From Sphingomonadaceae bacterium (GTDB lineage: Bacteria > Pseudomonadota > Alphaproteobacteria > Sphingomonadales > Sphingomonadaceae): 6,825 bases of DNA. Under the pieces are notes generated by a model. That model was not told the DNA's origin and made no database searches. It saw nothing but the letters and a program-made list of their open reading frames with translations. A program made the translations under genes and the position numbers. How positions within the stretch are numbered: the stretch's first letter is position 1; each line of letters begins with the position of its first letter. The stretch spans positions 1 through 6,825 of the forward strand of contig CANEVG010000193.1 of NCBI GenBank assembly GCA_947442095.1. Direction: 5' to 3'. Of the stretch, positions 5,934 through 6,825 are shown piece after piece.

Positions 5934-6036
5934 GGCAATATCCTCCTGATGAGCAATCTGCACGAATTCGGGGCCCATAAACGGCACCCCGGTGGGTTGT
6001 TCGCATCACGCCCGGCTTGCAGCGCATGACACGAAC
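5934..6036 (-). promoter_or_regulatory. ROSE-like RNA thermometer in the hsp20 leader
   Basis: The leader RNA (read on the minus strand) folds by eye into three parts. First is a 13-bp stem, 6036-6024 with 6011-5999, with three G-U pairs and a 12-base loop. Second is a CGGGG/CCCCG hairpin, 5991-5987 with 5973-5969. Third is a proximal element with UUGCU at 5956-5952, four bases, then AGGAGGA at 5947-5941 and AUAUUGCC before the AUG. ROSE elements, known from rhizobial small heat shock genes, use a conserved U(U/C)GCU just upstream to mask the Shine-Dalgarno at low temperature and release it on heating. The length (about 103 bases), the motif, its spacing and the downstream gene class all fit. 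The fold is hand-drawn, not computed. Confidence 0.75.
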
Positions 6037-6040
6037 CTTC

Positions 6041-6069
6041 ATGTGTGTTAGCTATTTTCCGTTTTCAAG
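6041..6069 (-). promoter_or_regulatory. Candidate sigma32-type promoter for hsp20
   Basis: On the minus strand CTTGAAA (6069-6063) matches the heat shock -35 element. The only -10 candidate at suitable distance, CACACAT (6047-6041, 18 bases after CTTG), is a poor match to the CYTATNT/CCCATNT consensus. Transcription would start near 6034-6036, at the foot of the first leader hairpin. The -35 overlaps the grxC ribosome binding site on the other strand. Confidence 0.4.
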
Positions 6070-6077
6070 AGGTCCCG

Positions 6078-6356
6078 ATGAGCGATCCAGCAGCGCCTGC
6101 AGCAAACGTCGAAATCTACACCAAGTGGGGCTGCCCATATTGCAGCCGCGCACTGGCCTTGCTCGGTCACAAAGGGGCCAGCGTCACAGAATATGACATC
6201 ACCATGGGCGGGCCTAAGCGCGCCGAAATGCTGGAGCGCGCGCCGGGAGTGAGCACCGTTCCGCAGATCTTCATCAACGGCACGCACGTCGGCGGTTCGG
6301 ATGATCTCGCGGCGCTGGAGGCTGCTGGCAAGCTCGATCCGCTCTTGGCCGCATGA
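6078..6356 (+). CDS. grxC: Glutaredoxin 3 (GrxC type)
   Basis: Small cytosolic glutathione-dependent thiol-disulfide oxidoreductase, which reduces protein and mixed disulfides with electrons from glutathione. The 92-residue product is a single thioredoxin-fold domain of the usual GrxC length. The dithiol active site CPYC lies at 19-22 in YTKWGCPYCSRA. The glutathione-binding TVPQIFING follows at 60-68 with cis-Pro62, then GGSDDLAALEAAGKLDPLL at 72-90. The ATG at 6078 was chosen over an in-frame GTG at 6045 because AGAGGT (6068-6073) sits just ahead of it and MSDPAAPAANVEIYTK is a typical short N-terminus. The gene is divergent from hsp20, and its ribosome binding site overlaps the candidate heat shock -35. 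Its stop overlaps the start of the next gene (ATGA), implying translational coupling. No promoter for grxC could be picked out with confidence. Confidence 0.96.
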   Translation: MSDPAAPAANVEIYTKWGCPYCSRALALLGHKGASVTEYDITMGGPKRAEMLERAPGVSTVPQIFINGTHVGGSDDLAALEAAGKLDPLLAA

Positions 6357-6825
6357 GCGCCAACAGCGTGAAAGTGGCGCTGCTGCAGATGACCAGCGGG
6401 ATCGATCCCGCCGCCAATGCCGCCGCGATGGCCGTGGCGGCTGCCAAAGCTGCGGGTGAGGGCGCGGCGATGCTGTTCACCCCCGAAATGTCCGGTCTGC
6501 TGGACCGGGACCGTGCGCGCGGCAGCCGCCATGTGCTGCCTGAGGCGCAAAGCCCGGTGCTGGACGCGATGCGGAATGCAGCGGCCAAGGCGGGGATCTG
6601 GGTGCATATCGGCAGCCTTGCCGTGCAGGCGGATGGAGAGCGCTGGGCCAACCGCGCGTTCGTGATCAATCCGGCTGGCGAAATCGCGGCGCGCTATGAC
6701 AAGATGCATATGTTCGACGTCGATCTGGCGAGCGGCGAAACCTGGCGCGAATCCGCCGCCTATCGGCCGGGCGAGATGGTGGTGACGGTGGAGTGCCCGC
6801 TTGGGCGGCTGGGGCTGGCGATCTG
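6353..6825 (+). CDS. Carbon-nitrogen hydrolase (Nit1/Nit2-like amidase), 3' end outside window
   Basis: Nitrilase-superfamily enzyme, expected to hydrolyse an amide to an acid and ammonia using a Glu-Lys-Cys triad. The 157 complete codons show an MSANSVKVALLQMTSG first strand, LFTPEMSG at 41-48 with probable catalytic Glu45, NRAFVINPAGEIAARYDKMHMFDVDL at 100-125 with probable catalytic Lys117, then ESAAYRPGE and LGRLGLAI. The next codon begins TG at the window edge, where the family's catalytic Cys (TGC/TGT) is expected. The KMHMFDVD and RESAAYRPG pattern is closest to the Nit1/Nit2 branch (deaminated glutathione amidase, omega-amidase). About 110-120 residues are probably missing. The start overlaps the grxC stop by 4 bases, which fits a link to glutathione chemistry. 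The family is firm; the substrate is inferred. Confidence 0.9.
   Translation, partial: MSANSVKVALLQMTSGIDPAANAAAMAVAAAKAAGEGAAMLFTPEMSGLLDRDRARGSRHVLPEAQSPVLDAMRNAAAKAGIWVHIGSLAVQADGERWANRAFVINPAGEIAARYDKMHMFDVDLASGETWRESAAYRPGEMVVTVECPLGRLGLAI

Noticed and set aside
5934..5987. Upstream ATG at 5987 that would lengthen Hsp20 by 18 residues
   Set aside because: The 5933 start has a near-perfect Shine-Dalgarno and begins with the family N-terminus. The extra stretch is the structured leader.
1..6825. Defence system, mobile element, CRISPR array or secondary-metabolite cluster
   Set aside because: Every large frame with family features is a core gene. No transposase, integrase, nuclease, terminal inverted repeats or regularly spaced repeats are seen.

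Overview
This window looks like ordinary chromosome from a high-GC alphaproteobacterium, most likely a sphingomonad (Novosphingobium/Sphingomonas/Erythrobacter relatives). This rests on the protein character, the strong GC bias at third codon positions and the order ppiD (leftward) / tpiA-secG-pyrG (rightward), which I recall from that group. It is not a database result. No tRNA, rRNA, CRISPR array, insertion sequence, integrase or prophage gene is visible.

Layout from left to right. Bases 1-1254 (minus) hold the N-terminal two thirds of a PpiD-type periplasmic folding factor whose 3' end lies outside the window. A 290-base divergent spacer (1255-1544) carries three tandem copies of an 11-bp unit. 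Then come tpiA (1545-2309), secG (2408-2830) and pyrG (3015-4646), all rightward: glycolysis, protein export and CTP synthesis. The gaps between them hold a second 11-bp tandem repeat and two hairpins. A Crp/Fnr-family regulator (4714-5400) follows with its own strong ribosome binding site. It converges on a small heat shock protein gene (5466-5933, minus), with a perfect 10-bp stem-loop between the two. Divergent from the heat shock gene are a monothiol/dithiol-type glutaredoxin (grxC, 6078-6356) and, overlapping it by 4 bases, a nitrilase-superfamily amidase (6353 onward) that the window cuts two bases into the codon of its expected catalytic cysteine.

The genes do not form one pathway. They read as a run of core genes: folding and export (ppiD, secG, hsp20), central metabolism (tpiA, pyrG), regulation (Crp-like) and thiol metabolism (grxC plus a probable deaminated-glutathione or omega-amidase-like enzyme). 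No new multi-gene system is evident.

The best non-coding signal is the roughly 100-base leader of the small heat shock gene. It has a 13-bp hairpin, a middle hairpin and a UUGCU motif just ahead of an AGGAGGA Shine-Dalgarno, the arrangement of a ROSE RNA thermometer. Other points worth checking are the related 11-bp tandem repeats around tpiA, a 14-bp perfect inverted repeat inside ppiD, and a changed cAMP-contact position in the Crp-like protein.
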